Shown here one piece after another: positions 34,955 to 43,746 of a DNA stretch of 64,000 bases. The position numbers were made by a program, and so were the translations under genes. This DNA is from G965237725 sp965237725 (lineage in GTDB: Bacteria; Pseudomonadota; Gammaproteobacteria; Arenicellales; Poriferihabitantaceae): the NCBI GenBank assembly GCA_965237725.1, contig OZ250151.1, positions 3,410,001-3,474,000 of the forward strand, read 5' to 3'. Each line of letters starts with the position of its first letter. Position 1 is the stretch's first letter. The notes below the pieces were generated by a model. It did no database searches. It had not been told where the DNA came from and saw nothing but the letters and a program-made list of their open reading frames with translations.

Positions 34955-35016
34955 AGATACGGTTCTCCGAAATTAATCTAGAATAGAAAACAATTGATAA
35001 ATCAAAGTATAAATTG

Positions 35017-36489
35017 ATGACGGATAATATTTTGCTAACCAGGCGCCAGTCCGTGACATTATTTTTTGTCATTGTGATCGCTATATTTTTTGCGAGGAGT
35101 GTATATACCTCACATCCCGAACTTGGCGGGGATGCAAAACGAAAATGGATTACTTCTGTTTTGCTCAGTGAAAATAACGACCCCGGTGTTTTGTTGGATG
35201 ATTGGCATCATTCTGCGCGGTGGGGTGTGGTTGGACCAGTTGCTTTGGTTAACGAATTAAAGGGTGCCAGCCTATTTAATTATTATTTTACGCCACTCAT
35301 ATTTTATGCATTTTTGTTCGCCATGATCATGGTGTTCGCGTATCAATCAATTCCGATCAGCTTGATTGGTATTTTTGCTGTTCTGCTTTTTTACGAGCCG
35401 ATGTTTTTTCGAGCCAGTTCTCAATTGCAGCCTTACGTATTCGGTCTTACTTATGTCGTTTCAGCGCTATGGTTGACAAACAAATATCTGAGCAGTGACA
35501 AGATTGGATTTTTGGTACTCGCTGCAGTTTTTGCATTTTTGGCATATGGTGCAAAAGAGACTTACATATTTTTCTATCCGGGCGTTTTTCTATTTTTATG
35601 GATACGTAAAGGTTTTGTAGTGACAATGACTTTTGGATTTATGCTGTTGTTCCTGCTTGCTGGTGAAACTTTATTTTTTAATGCAATTTCTGGTGAATTG
35701 AATTTCGGCAGGATTCAATACTTGTCAGAGGGAAAGCATGTCGATGAGATGCAGGAAAAATATACCAATATTAGTTATTACAAATTGATAGCAACCCGAT
35801 GGCAAAAGATTCCGGATTTTAATCAATCTATCTCAGTAGTTTCCGGAATTTACGCATTGTTTCTGATAGCGACGGGTAGATTTTTCAAGCTAAACAATTA
35901 TGTGTTGGCAATTTATTTTGTAACAATTTCATATTCCCTGTCGCTTACATTTGTTCCATTGAGCATTGATCCGCTAATGCCCGTTCAACCGTTATTTGGC
36001 CGATATTTGACGCCGATTATGCCGCTCATGGTGTTCTGTTTTATATTCTCAGTTTGCGACAGTTTTAGATTTTTATCTGACAGAGCTGGTTTTAATGTCA
36101 AACTGATTCTTAACACCGTTGGTATAATATTTTTGGCGTTCTGTATAATTAAAGAATCTCCATTTACCATGAAAGAACGCACTAACATGTACCCGAATAA
36201 ACAGAGTTTTATGTGGAGATATGATGATTTGGTGGAAATGTTTGAATCAGGCCATGGCATTTGTTACAGGAATTTATTTACCAAAAGTCACACTACCAAG
36301 TTTTTTACTCAGCTACTCTATCCGCCCATAGCGGATAACAACATAGAGATATCCAGGTTAAGTCACCAAAATGGAAATAAATATTCCATCATTCACTCGA
36401 AGAACTATAAAGCAGATCAATTAAACGGGTATATTCGTGCAATAGACCTATCACCGGTGGAATCCATTGATGGCTGCCCAGCCAGGTGA
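35017..36489 (+). CDS. Polytopic membrane protein, possibly lipid-linked glycosyltransferase
   Basis: 490 residues with about eleven predicted membrane segments and a C-terminal soluble tail of about 110 residues. The first loop holds YTSHPELGGDAKRKWITSVL with an Asp-rich stretch followed by a His (DDWHHSARWG), reminiscent of GT-C enzymes such as GT39/GT83, but no diagnostic motif is clear. I do not assign a function. ATG 35017 is used although a TTG at 35014 is in frame. The gene is AT-rich by eye compared with its neighbours. Confidence 0.55.
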   Translation: MTDNILLTRRQSVTLFFVIVIAIFFARSVYTSHPELGGDAKRKWITSVLLSENNDPGVLLDDWHHSARWGVVGPVALVNELKGASLFNYYFTPLIFYAFLFAMIMVFAYQSIPISLIGIFAVLLFYEPMFFRASSQLQPYVFGLTYVVSALWLTNKYLSSDKIGFLVLAAVFAFLAYGAKETYIFFYPGVFLFLWIRKGFVVTMTFGFMLLFLLAGETLFFNAISGELNFGRIQYLSEGKHVDEMQEKYTNISYYKLIATRWQKIPDFNQSISVVSGIYALFLIATGRFFKLNNYVLAIYFVTISYSLSLTFVPLSIDPLMPVQPLFGRYLTPIMPLMVFCFIFSVCDSFRFLSDRAGFNVKLILNTVGIIFLAFCIIKESPFTMKERTNMYPNKQSFMWRYDDLVEMFESGHGICYRNLFTKSHTTKFFTQLLYPPIADNNIEISRLSHQNGNKYSIIHSKNYKADQLNGYIRAIDLSPVESIDGCPAR

Positions 36490-36599
36490 TCGGTTGGTTA
36501 AACCCTGATTGCAAATTTCACAGGATTTAACGCGTTGTATCCTGTCCAAAATAACTATAGCCATTTATACTTCTGTTTCACTTTGCAAAAGAGAATCTG

Positions 36600-37244
36600 A
36601 TGATAAGAATTATCTCCGCTTTTTTACTTGGTTTGATTTGTATGCCTGTTTTCGCCCACCATCCCCTGGGGGGCATGCCAATGGAAACATTTTCACATGG
36701 ATTGTTATCGGGTTTCGGGCATCCAGTTCTAGGTTTTGATCACCTGTTTTTTGTCGTATTGGTTGGTATTGCAGCGCTGTTTAGTGGGCGAAAACTGATC
36801 ATGCCAATGGTCTATATAGTCGCTATGTTGTCGGGCTGTTTGTTGATGTTCTTTGGTTACGATTTGCCCTCAAAAGAATTTGTTATTGGTCTGTCTTTAC
36901 TCATTCTGGGTTGCGTGGTGTTATCTGGTCGCGGGCTGACGATTCCACTGGGGCTGGTTATATTTTCGGGTTTTGGTCTTTTCCATGGTTCTGCCTTCGG
37001 TGATGCAATTGCCAATGAGGAGACGATGGCCGGTGTTTCTGTTCTCGCGGGTTATCTTATTGGCCTGGGAATTATCCAGATCGGTATTGCCTGGTCTGCG
37101 GGATGGTTATGGGAAAAATTGTGGCATGGTGCAAATCCAAAAAATATCCAACCCCGTCTGGCTGGTGCATTGGTTGCCGGAATGGGGTTGCTGATAACTC
37201 TCGAGCATATCGAAGGGGCGTTACTGGCAACGTTTATTGGCTAA
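36600..37244 (+). CDS. HupE/UreJ-family nickel/cobalt permease
   Basis: 214 residues, about six membrane segments after a signal-like N-terminus cleaved near FAHH. The diagnostic motif HPxxGxDH appears as GHPVLGFDHLFFVVLVGIAA (His and Asp for metal), with a second His in FHGSAFGDAI and HIEGALLATF. Family members import Ni(II) or Co(II) for hydrogenase, urease or cobalt enzymes. Here the gene directly precedes a cobalt-type nitrile hydratase (46 bp before the alpha subunit, same strand), so cobalt supply to that enzyme is the most economical reading. Confidence 0.88.
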   Translation: MIRIISAFLLGLICMPVFAHHPLGGMPMETFSHGLLSGFGHPVLGFDHLFFVVLVGIAALFSGRKLIMPMVYIVAMLSGCLLMFFGYDLPSKEFVIGLSLLILGCVVLSGRGLTIPLGLVIFSGFGLFHGSAFGDAIANEETMAGVSVLAGYLIGLGIIQIGIAWSAGWLWEKLWHGANPKNIQPRLAGALVAGMGLLITLEHIEGALLATFIG

Positions 37245-37290
37245 ACCAATATAAAAGCACTAACAGTTTAAATTACACAGGGTGAAATAA

Positions 37291-37929
37291 ATGTCCTCAT
37301 TCGACTCAAAAAAAGCGGCGCACATTCATCAACATTTACATAGTCATTTGCCATCTGACTCTGCGTTAAGAATTAAAGCCCTTGAAAGCGTGCTGGTTGA
37401 CAAGGGTTTAATCGACCCTACGTCCATTGATGCCTGGGTGGAAATTTACTCCGAAGAAATCGGCCCCAAGCGTGGCGCCCATGTCGTTGCAAAAGCCTGG
37501 ACCGACAAAAAATTCAAATCGCTACTCATGGAAGATGCCCCCGCAGCCCTGGACGAGCTAGGTTATTTGGGTAATGCTACTGCTCATCTCAACGTCGTTG
37601 AAAACACCAATGACATTCATAATCTGGTGGTGTGTACATTGTGCTCCTGTTATCCATTTTCAATTCTCGGCGTTGCGCCGAACTGGTATAAAACTGCAGC
37701 TTATCGTGCCCGGGCGGTACGCGATCCCCGAGGGGTTTTGTCAGAATTTGGTGTTGAAATTGCACCAGAAACCGAGGTTCGGGTTTGGGACAGTACTGCT
37801 GAATTACGCTATCTGGTTCTACCCCAACGTCCCGCAGGTACCGATAACCTCGAAGAAGACCAACTCGCTGCATTGGTAACCCGGAATTCCATGATCGGTA
37901 CAGATCGTGATTTGTCAACGGGGTCATAG
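37291..37929 (+). CDS. nthA: Nitrile hydratase alpha subunit, cobalt-type
   Basis: 212 residues, the usual size. The metal-binding motif VCTLCSCYP is at C115, C118 and C120; in this enzyme two of the cysteines become oxidised and bind the metal together with backbone amides. Thr in CTLCSC marks the cobalt type, since iron enzymes have Ser. Other landmarks: GPKRGAHVVAKAW, and APNWYKTAAYRARAVRDPR just after the motif. With the beta subunit it hydrates nitriles to amides in the cytoplasm. The beta subunit gene begins three bases after the stop. Thiocyanate hydrolase gamma subunits are related, but the flanking genes favour nitrile hydratase. Confidence 0.93.
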   Translation: MSSFDSKKAAHIHQHLHSHLPSDSALRIKALESVLVDKGLIDPTSIDAWVEIYSEEIGPKRGAHVVAKAWTDKKFKSLLMEDAPAALDELGYLGNATAHLNVVENTNDIHNLVVCTLCSCYPFSILGVAPNWYKTAAYRARAVRDPRGVLSEFGVEIAPETEVRVWDSTAELRYLVLPQRPAGTDNLEEDQLAALVTRNSMIGTDRDLSTGS

Positions 37930-37932
37930 CTG

Positions 37933-38589
37933 ATGGATGGTATTCATGATCTCGGCGGCAAACAGGGATTTGGGCCAGTTGATGTGGACGAAGAAAATGT
38001 GCCCTTTCATCAACCCTGGGAAGCGCGGATGTGGGGAATCTCCAGACTTGCGGATCGACCCGACTGGACCATCGACTGGTGGCGTCATGTCCGAGAACTG
38101 ATTGACCCCTCCGATTATCTTGATCGGCCTTATTTTGATTCATGGGCCCAGACATTTTTTGCCTGCTATATCGATTCTGGTGTACTAACTCTGGATGAGG
38201 CCTGTACAGGAAAATCGGATACACCCGTGGTTAAGAATGTAAATGTACTGGATTTTGATAGCGCGGTACGAACCGTTGGTGAGCAGGCGGTTCGATTTGA
38301 TCACGAGATCGAACATCTCCCATCTTTCAAAGTCGGTGATCTTGTGAAAATGAACTTGCTGGCCAGTTCCCACCATACCCGACTACCCCAATATGTACGA
38401 GGCAGGCAGGGTAGGGTTGTTACCCATCATGGTGCGCATATTTTTCCTGACCATTCGGCCCAGGGCAAAGAAGTCCCACAACATTTATACACTATTGTTT
38501 TTGATGCCACTGAATTGTGGCCCGAGGTTTCAAATTCAAAAGACAAGGTTTATCTTGATCTGTGGGAAAGTTATTTTTATGTCCAGTGA
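37933..38589 (+). CDS. nthB: Nitrile hydratase beta subunit
   Basis: 218 residues. The start MDGIHDLGGKQGFGPVDVDE and PFHQPWEARMWGISR form the conserved N-terminal region that contacts the alpha subunit. The C-terminal half is an SH3-like domain with FKVGDLVKMN, TRLPQYVRGRQGRVVTHHGA and the closing LWESYFYV. It completes the heterodimer that surrounds the cobalt site. The gene follows nthA by three bases, and its end overlaps the accessory gene by eleven bases. Confidence 0.93.
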   Translation: MDGIHDLGGKQGFGPVDVDEENVPFHQPWEARMWGISRLADRPDWTIDWWRHVRELIDPSDYLDRPYFDSWAQTFFACYIDSGVLTLDEACTGKSDTPVVKNVNVLDFDSAVRTVGEQAVRFDHEIEHLPSFKVGDLVKMNLLASSHHTRLPQYVRGRQGRVVTHHGAHIFPDHSAQGKEVPQHLYTIVFDATELWPEVSNSKDKVYLDLWESYFYVQ

Positions 38590-38929
38590 CGATGCATTAA
38601 AACCGTTATGGTCTAAAGATGGGGAGCCGATTTTCGATGAATCCTGGCAGGCGGAAGCCCTGGCTATTGCAGATAACCTGGTAAGACAAAATATGTTTAG
38701 TGCGGCGCAGTGGTCGGCCGCGCTGGGAAAATTCTTGAAAAAAGCTGAATCCGAGAGTCAGCCGGATAACTCCCTTACCTACTACAATGCGGTGCTCGCT
38801 GCCCTCGAGGAGCTTGTATCGAACCACAGTCAGGTCCAGGTATTTGATCTGATAAATAAAAGAAAGGACTGGGAAGATGCTTATTTGTCCACGCCCCATG
38901 GAAAACCCGTTGTGCTGAAGACTATTTAG
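38579..38929 (+). CDS. Nitrile hydratase accessory protein (metallochaperone/activator, P14K-like)
   Basis: 116 residues, resembling the beta-subunit-like activator that escorts the alpha subunit and helps insert cobalt. Typical features: PLWSKDGEPIFDESWQAEAL at the N-terminus, then ALAIADNLV, FSAAQWSAALG, and a central YYNAVLAALEELV helix. ATG 38579 overlaps the end of nthB by eleven bases, so the two are translationally coupled; a longer frame from 38393 would lie inside nthB and is not believed. The gene closes the cobalt nitrile hydratase operon. Confidence 0.88.
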   Translation: MSSDDALKPLWSKDGEPIFDESWQAEALAIADNLVRQNMFSAAQWSAALGKFLKKAESESQPDNSLTYYNAVLAALEELVSNHSQVQVFDLINKRKDWEDAYLSTPHGKPVVLKTI

Positions 38930-39059
38930 TTAAATACCAATTGCGTTCTGAACTTCGGCTTCGCCTCTTAGAGCAGATTAAAATTTATCCAGCGTGCCTC
39001 CTGAGCGGTTATGTGTATCACACGTCATTCAGAATAAAAGCTAATTTGGGGAGCCAAAA

Positions 39060-41009
39060 TTACAGGTTCAATATAAGGTTACTAACCAGATCAAAAACTT
39101 CCTTCCCAAACCCCGAAAAATAAATAAATCCAGCAAAGACTAGAAAACTTAAGATACTGAATATTTTTCGAATCTTAACAACGGTAGCTGGATCCAGATT
39201 GGCCTTGGCACTTAGGAATTCATTTTTGATCACATTGACCGGAATTTCCTGTTTTGGCCCCAGGGCTTTTGAAATTTTCTCGATAATCTGGTTAACCATA
39301 CCGATATTGTTCAATGACTCGCCTAGAGTTATTTTGCGGTTGTCCGCCGTCACAGCAAAAACTGAATAGTAAGGTGTGGTTCGGTTAGATGACGAAGAAT
39401 GACGGGTGATTCTGTAGTTAATTGACAAGATATCGTTTTTATTAACGCGCCTTGAAAATGAAATGCCGAGCACATTTCTGATACTTGTAATTCCAGCCTG
39501 ATCTATCAGAACTTCGAGACTATTGCCAACCGCATAAATACTGCCAATCAGGCACAACCCGCCCAGACCAGAAAAAATAATCCGCATAAACAGCGGTATT
39601 TCATTGAGGATGGGTGCCATACCAATTCCCAAAAACAATCCACCCACTGCGATGCCGATAAAAGCCATTTTTGAGCGCAACATGGGGTAATAGAATCTTG
39701 TTCCGCGCACATCGCGCTCGATTACAACAATGGATTCTGGAATAGGGACTTCTGCGATGTCGGTATGATCGAGATAATCATATCTGTTTTCATTGGTATA
39801 TTTCTCGTTCGTTTCCTCTGAACGCAATGAACTTTGGCCGGATCTGGTTTGATTTACTATCACTGGAATTTCCCATTGCCGATCCAGTTTACCCCTGGTC
39901 GTTTCACCGTCGACGGAGACCTCCCATATAATTCCGTTGACAACAGTGCCCCCTGAAGTGGGAGACAGGTCCATCGGTGGGCGAAATCCAAACTCAATTG
40001 CCCATTGATTGAACCCAATTGATTTCGCTGCTACTTGTTTTGCATCTTGCCACAGCACGGTTTTGTCGGTGCGGGTTGATTTTCCGGAGCGTACCTGTCT
40101 TTTGTTAACACAGGACAGGGTGATGGTAAAACTATCATAAGACTGAAATTGACCATTCAGCTCAACCCTTCCGCCAACCTGATCACTTAATTCACCTGGA
40201 AACGGGTCCAAAATCAAAGGTGTTTTGCCGAAGCGTTTCCATTGTTGGGTTGCTCTAATCGCCCAAATCAACAAACCAACGCCGACCAGAGGGAAAATCA
40301 ATGCAGCGAGAACAATTAAGTTTCCCGCGGATAATTCCTTATGGATAATAAAGAATACACTGGATGAAATTAAATTCCAGAAACCGGCAAAGAACCAGAG
40401 TCCCAACATGCCGGATTTCGCATTGGATAGAATCCTGTTTTCTTTCCATCGCGGGGATATCTGCCAAAACTCGCCTTCAAGGGAATCAATCTCATTTTGC
40501 TGACTCCGAGCATGCCAGCCCATAACCATCACACCTGTGCCCACACCGCCAAATACCAGCAGGAAAAATGCGCTGAACAGGAAGTGTCCCCAACGCATTT
40601 CCCGATCGATAATGGATTGATCCGGGTGATCCGGGTTAATCCATACAGGGGTAATATTATTCGCCCGTAATCGGTGGTAGGTATCCTGGTGCCAGCTACC
40701 AATATTGTCCGATCCGCGTACCAGTCCTACGCGATGACCAGTAAATTCTATACCGTTATAGTTATAGCGATAGTTTGCCACCACTTTGTAGGTTGTGCTG
40801 TCGTCACCATGATTGGTTTCAAGCTCAACGTTTATCACGGTCGCGCTACCGGGCTGCCAGTGTTTCATTGCTGCCCAGTCCGTGAGGGCCGGTACGGAGA
40901 AAAAAAAGAAAACACCGCTGCCTGCGGCAAAAAAAATCAAACCGAACAGGATTGTGGCAATGGAACCACGTTGATATGCATCCAATTTGGGTTGGTTGAT
41001 TAACGCCAA
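39060..41009 (-). CDS. DUF3592-domain membrane protein
   Basis: 649 residues. Two membrane segments bracket an extracytoplasmic DUF3592 domain at about residues 50-150 (WQPGSATVINVELETNHGDD, VANYRYNYNGIEFTGHRV, DPDHPDQS-type PVWINPDHPDQSII), followed by WGHFLFSAFFLLVFGGVGTG. A second pair of helices, then a long beta-rich middle part (about 250-430) and another hydrophobic block around 450-500 follow. No enzyme motif was found. It ends on the same strand where the oxygenase gene at 41012 ends upstream (two bases apart), so the two form one transcript. Confidence 0.8.
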   Translation of the reverse strand: MALINQPKLDAYQRGSIATILFGLIFFAAGSGVFFFFSVPALTDWAAMKHWQPGSATVINVELETNHGDDSTTYKVVANYRYNYNGIEFTGHRVGLVRGSDNIGSWHQDTYHRLRANNITPVWINPDHPDQSIIDREMRWGHFLFSAFFLLVFGGVGTGVMVMGWHARSQQNEIDSLEGEFWQISPRWKENRILSNAKSGMLGLWFFAGFWNLISSSVFFIIHKELSAGNLIVLAALIFPLVGVGLLIWAIRATQQWKRFGKTPLILDPFPGELSDQVGGRVELNGQFQSYDSFTITLSCVNKRQVRSGKSTRTDKTVLWQDAKQVAAKSIGFNQWAIEFGFRPPMDLSPTSGGTVVNGIIWEVSVDGETTRGKLDRQWEIPVIVNQTRSGQSSLRSEETNEKYTNENRYDYLDHTDIAEVPIPESIVVIERDVRGTRFYYPMLRSKMAFIGIAVGGLFLGIGMAPILNEIPLFMRIIFSGLGGLCLIGSIYAVGNSLEVLIDQAGITSIRNVLGISFSRRVNKNDILSINYRITRHSSSSNRTTPYYSVFAVTADNRKITLGESLNNIGMVNQIIEKISKALGPKQEIPVNVIKNEFLSAKANLDPATVVKIRKIFSILSFLVFAGFIYFSGFGKEVFDLVSNLILNL

Positions 41010-41011
41010 TT

Positions 41012-41776
41012 TTACAACTCAAATAATACGTCGGTTCGAATGATGTATTTTATGCCCGAAGTTATCAATTCTGAACTGTGCAGACAGTGCAAGGGGTGGC
41101 TGCCATGAGGGAAGCATAGAGCGCCTCCTACAGGGGTGGTCACGTTTACGATATTATGGGCCTGGCCGGCGTGGTTAATGGTTGACCCCGGATCGGGTAA
41201 ATAGAATTGGGTACAACCCCCTTCATATCCATCGCTTAAGAACAATAAACAGGTGAGTTGACTGAATCGATCATTAAATGCATTGGCGACCAATTCCCGG
41301 TTGACCACCGCGCTGCCCGGCCAGGCGCCATCGGTGTGTGGGCTGAAATAGTCATCGCGCTGGTAGCGATAGAACCGAAACCGGTTATTCAGGCCCAGAG
41401 CCAGTTTACCGGAAAATATTTCATTTTGAGAATTAGTGGGTGATGTGCATCTGTCCCAAATGCTGTCAGAAGTGGTCTGATCAACAACCCAGGTAATACT
41501 GTCATTATGTCGAACCGAACGCGGTAGAGAAACCGCTGCGTCTTCCACATACCCCAGCGATTCGCTGATATCGACTAGGTTTAAACATTCGTCACTGGAT
41601 AATACATTGAGTAATTGAAATGTGCCGGGGACGGAATCGATATCAACTCGTTCAACCTGGACAGGACTATCGCTTGCCAGTGCCGCGGGGTTTATGCTGT
41701 CATTAGCCCAGGTCGGGATGGCGTGACTTTCTGCCCCAGGCTCTCTGGCAATGATGTAGAAATCCTGGATAATAAT
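41012..41776 (-). CDS. Prolyl-4-hydroxylase-like Fe(II)/2OG oxygenase with probable ATT start
   Basis: The C-terminal domain has the oxygenase core: FYRYQRDDYFSPHTDGAW with the HxD pair, LLFLSDGYEGGCTQFYLP, then PVGGALCFPHGSHPLHCLHS with the distal His, and the Lys of SGIKYIIRTDV for 2-oxoglutarate. A GTG at 41548 would give 178 residues. But the frame stays open and protein-like upstream (LSSDECLNLVDISESLGYV), with no ATG, GTG or TTG before a stop at 41777-41779. Directly inside is ATT (41774-41776), preceded by GGGAG with five bases spacing. I therefore infer an ATT start and 254 residues; loss of an upstream start by mutation is the alternative. Confidence 0.7.
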   Translation of the reverse strand: MIIQDFYIIAREPGAESHAIPTWANDSINPAALASDSPVQVERVDIDSVPGTFQLLNVLSSDECLNLVDISESLGYVEDAAVSLPRSVRHNDSITWVVDQTTSDSIWDRCTSPTNSQNEIFSGKLALGLNNRFRFYRYQRDDYFSPHTDGAWPGSAVVNRELVANAFNDRFSQLTCLLFLSDGYEGGCTQFYLPDPGSTINHAGQAHNIVNVTTPVGGALCFPHGSHPLHCLHSSELITSGIKYIIRTDVLFEL

Positions 41777-41781
41777 TTATA

Positions 41782-41786
41782 CTCCC
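41782..41786 (-). promoter_or_regulatory. Ribosome binding site deciding an ATT start
   Basis: On the minus strand GGGAG is followed by TATAA and then ATT ATT ATC. The spacing is standard, and no other start codon is in frame near it. ATT starts are known from infC but are rare. Confidence 0.55.
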
Positions 41787-41881
41787 AAAAATAAATTAGC
41801 GGTGCAGCCGGGCCAATTCGATATCGGTTGGGCACAATTCAAGCAATAGCTTACAACCAACATTGTGGTAAATATTTCATC

Positions 41882-42685
41882 ATGAAACTTTTGAGGCCAA
41901 TTAAAAATTCAGAAAAAAGGGTTTATCTCGAAGATGGCATTGTATGCCTGCGTGGCCTGTTTTCAAAGTCGTGGATTGAATTACTCCAGGAAACCGCTCA
42001 ACAATGCCTTAACACGCCGGGTGAGTTACATGTGGAATTGGCGAAGAAAAACAAGGATGACGGTCGATTTTTTCACGACACCTTTATGTGGATAAGCAAC
42101 CCGCGATGTGAATCTTATGTTTTTAAATCTCCGGCAGCATTCATAGCGCGGCAAATTTTAAATTCGGAAAAGATCAATATTTTCTTTGATCAATGGTTAA
42201 TTAAAGAACCCGGAACCTGGACTAAAACCCCATGGCACCATGACATGACTTACTGGCCCATCGACGGGAACCAAATTTGCACACTTTGGTTGGCGCTGGA
42301 TGAGGTCGATGCCAATAGTGGTGCGGTTGAATATGTTAAAGGCTCCCACCGGTGGGGGCAAAAATTCAGGGCTGTGAGTTTTAGCGGTAATAGTCAGTAC
42401 ACTGAAGCTTTGCCAGAAATCCCGGATATTGAATCTGTTCGCGATGAACTGGAAATTGTTCAGTTTGAACTCGAACCCGGGGATTGCACCATACACCACG
42501 GCCTCACCATTCATGGTTCACCTGGAAATCTATCTCAGGAAAAAAGACGCCGGGCCCACGTATCTCGTTGGATCGGAGACGACATCATTTTTAATCCTCG
42601 TCAAGGTCTTCAGGAAATGCCGCCACTACCTGACCTAAATCCGGGAGATCCTCTTGATTCTGCATTATGGCCGAGAATAATTTGA
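41882..42685 (+). CDS. Phytanoyl-CoA dioxygenase (PhyH) family oxygenase
   Basis: 267 residues. Iron ligands are H119 and D121 in TPWHHDMTYWP and a distal His in the IHHGLTIHGSPGN segment, followed by the 2-oxoglutarate Arg in RRAHVSRW. The VKGSHRWGQKF block is characteristic of PhyH proteins, which hydroxylate a range of small substrates. ATG 41882 is preferred to the upstream 41828 frame because it begins the family homology. It is divergent from the prolyl-hydroxylase-like gene (about 105 bp between starts) and 43 bp upstream of the ATP-grasp-like gene. Confidence 0.88.
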   Translation: MKLLRPIKNSEKRVYLEDGIVCLRGLFSKSWIELLQETAQQCLNTPGELHVELAKKNKDDGRFFHDTFMWISNPRCESYVFKSPAAFIARQILNSEKINIFFDQWLIKEPGTWTKTPWHHDMTYWPIDGNQICTLWLALDEVDANSGAVEYVKGSHRWGQKFRAVSFSGNSQYTEALPEIPDIESVRDELEIVQFELEPGDCTIHHGLTIHGSPGNLSQEKRRRAHVSRWIGDDIIFNPRQGLQEMPPLPDLNPGDPLDSALWPRII

Positions 42686-42728
42686 ACTTCCAGGCACGCA
42701 AACCAAGTCAAAACAGGATTAAGTCGCA

Positions 42729-43571
42729 ATGAAAATAGCAATCCTGTTTCATAAAAATAGTCGACGAAAATTCCGTAAAAAATTTGATATAGGGCTTCTT
42801 GCCGACATCTGGGAATGCCAGGGCCATGAAGTCATTGTAATGTTTGGAATTGAAAATTTTGTCCCTGCGGATGTTTGTATCGTCCACGTCGATCTTACTG
42901 AGGTGCCAGGTGAATATCTGGATTTTGCAGGGAGGTATCCGGTAGTTATCAATGGTGTAATAAAAGATATTCAAAAGCGAAACTATAGTGAGCATCAGAT
43001 TTCCCCCGGCGATAATTATATTGGCCGGGTTATTGTCAAATCTAATCAGAATAGCGCAGGTTGGCCTGAGTTTATTGTGGACCACAATATTTTTCTCCAG
43101 GTTATTGCCAGGTTAGCGGCTAAACTGAACCTAGTTCGATCCAGATATTATTCCAGTAGTGACTACCAGGTTTATGACAATCTGGATCAGGTTCCCGCCG
43201 CCTGTTTCGATAATCCTTATTTCCTGGTCGAAAAATTTCTCCCCGAATTAGTAGACAGTGTTTACTATGTCAATATGTACATATTTTTTGGCGATTGCCA
43301 CGAATGTTACAGGTTAGGATCGTTAAAGCCTGTTGTCAAAGCTAAATCAATAATCTCCAGAGAAACCATCGACCCTCACCCAGAAATACTGAAAATCAGG
43401 GAAAAGTTTAATATCGACTATGGAAAGCTGGATTATTGTATCCATGACGGCGAGGTGGTTTTACTGGATGTCAATAAAGTCATCGGTTTTGGTGGAATCA
43501 TCGATGGAAAAGTCCCTCCATTTGATAACCGTGCTAATGCGTTGCTGGATTTGGTTGCATTGCGTAGTTAA
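42729..43571 (+). CDS. ATP-grasp-like protein (RimK-related)
   Basis: 280 residues. The C-terminal half has an ATP-grasp-like pattern: FLVEKFLPE, a strand YYVNMYIFFGD, then LKPVVKAKSI, FNIDYGKLDYCIHDGEVVLL and the metal-binding DVNKVIGFGG, matching the Glu/Asn magnesium site of RimK-type ligases. The N-terminal half (KIAILFHKNSRRKFRKKFDI) is a Rossmann-like domain. ATP-grasp enzymes join a carboxylate to an amine or thiol through an acyl-phosphate. The usual glycine-rich loop is weak, so activity is uncertain. It follows the PhyH oxygenase by 43 bp, suggesting joint action on a small molecule or peptide. Confidence 0.65.
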   Translation: MKIAILFHKNSRRKFRKKFDIGLLADIWECQGHEVIVMFGIENFVPADVCIVHVDLTEVPGEYLDFAGRYPVVINGVIKDIQKRNYSEHQISPGDNYIGRVIVKSNQNSAGWPEFIVDHNIFLQVIARLAAKLNLVRSRYYSSSDYQVYDNLDQVPAACFDNPYFLVEKFLPELVDSVYYVNMYIFFGDCHECYRLGSLKPVVKAKSIISRETIDPHPEILKIREKFNIDYGKLDYCIHDGEVVLLDVNKVIGFGGIIDGKVPPFDNRANALLDLVALRS

Positions 43572-43636
43572 GTGGGTTTTTAGGTTTCAAACAATAGATT
43601 GCGCTTTACCCGCTACAAATTCTACGTGTATGATTC

Positions 43637-43719
43637 GCCTATCAAGATAAAGGCTTCTAAAGCGCTGCCTTGGTAATAGACCGGTAGCAATCCCGCGGCA
43701 TGGGATTAGCTGCTTTTTT
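43637..43719 (+). promoter_or_regulatory. Structured leader with intrinsic terminator ahead of the PLP enzyme gene
   Basis: Three elements are visible: a hairpin 43637-43654 (GCCT...AGGC), a longer hairpin 43664-43688 (GCTGCC / GGTAGC with inner GGT/ACC), and a terminator 43686-43719 (AATCCC / GGGATT, with AGC/GCT outer pairs, then TTTTTT). The second hairpin and the terminator share AGC 43686-43688, so they compete. That geometry suggests attenuation of the downstream gene. It does not match the SAM-I consensus. Confidence 0.6.
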
Positions 43720-43746
43720 ATTTCAATTCAGCATGAGGAGCACAAT

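Noticed and set aside
38393..38578. Longer N-terminus for the nitrile hydratase accessory protein
   Set aside because: It would lie entirely within the beta subunit gene and lacks family similarity; the ATG at 38579 fits the family and a coupled overlap.
43637..43719. SAM-I (S-box) riboswitch
   Set aside because: Only a short ATCAAGA-like stretch is similar; the conserved GGCAACC-type core and four-way junction are missing.
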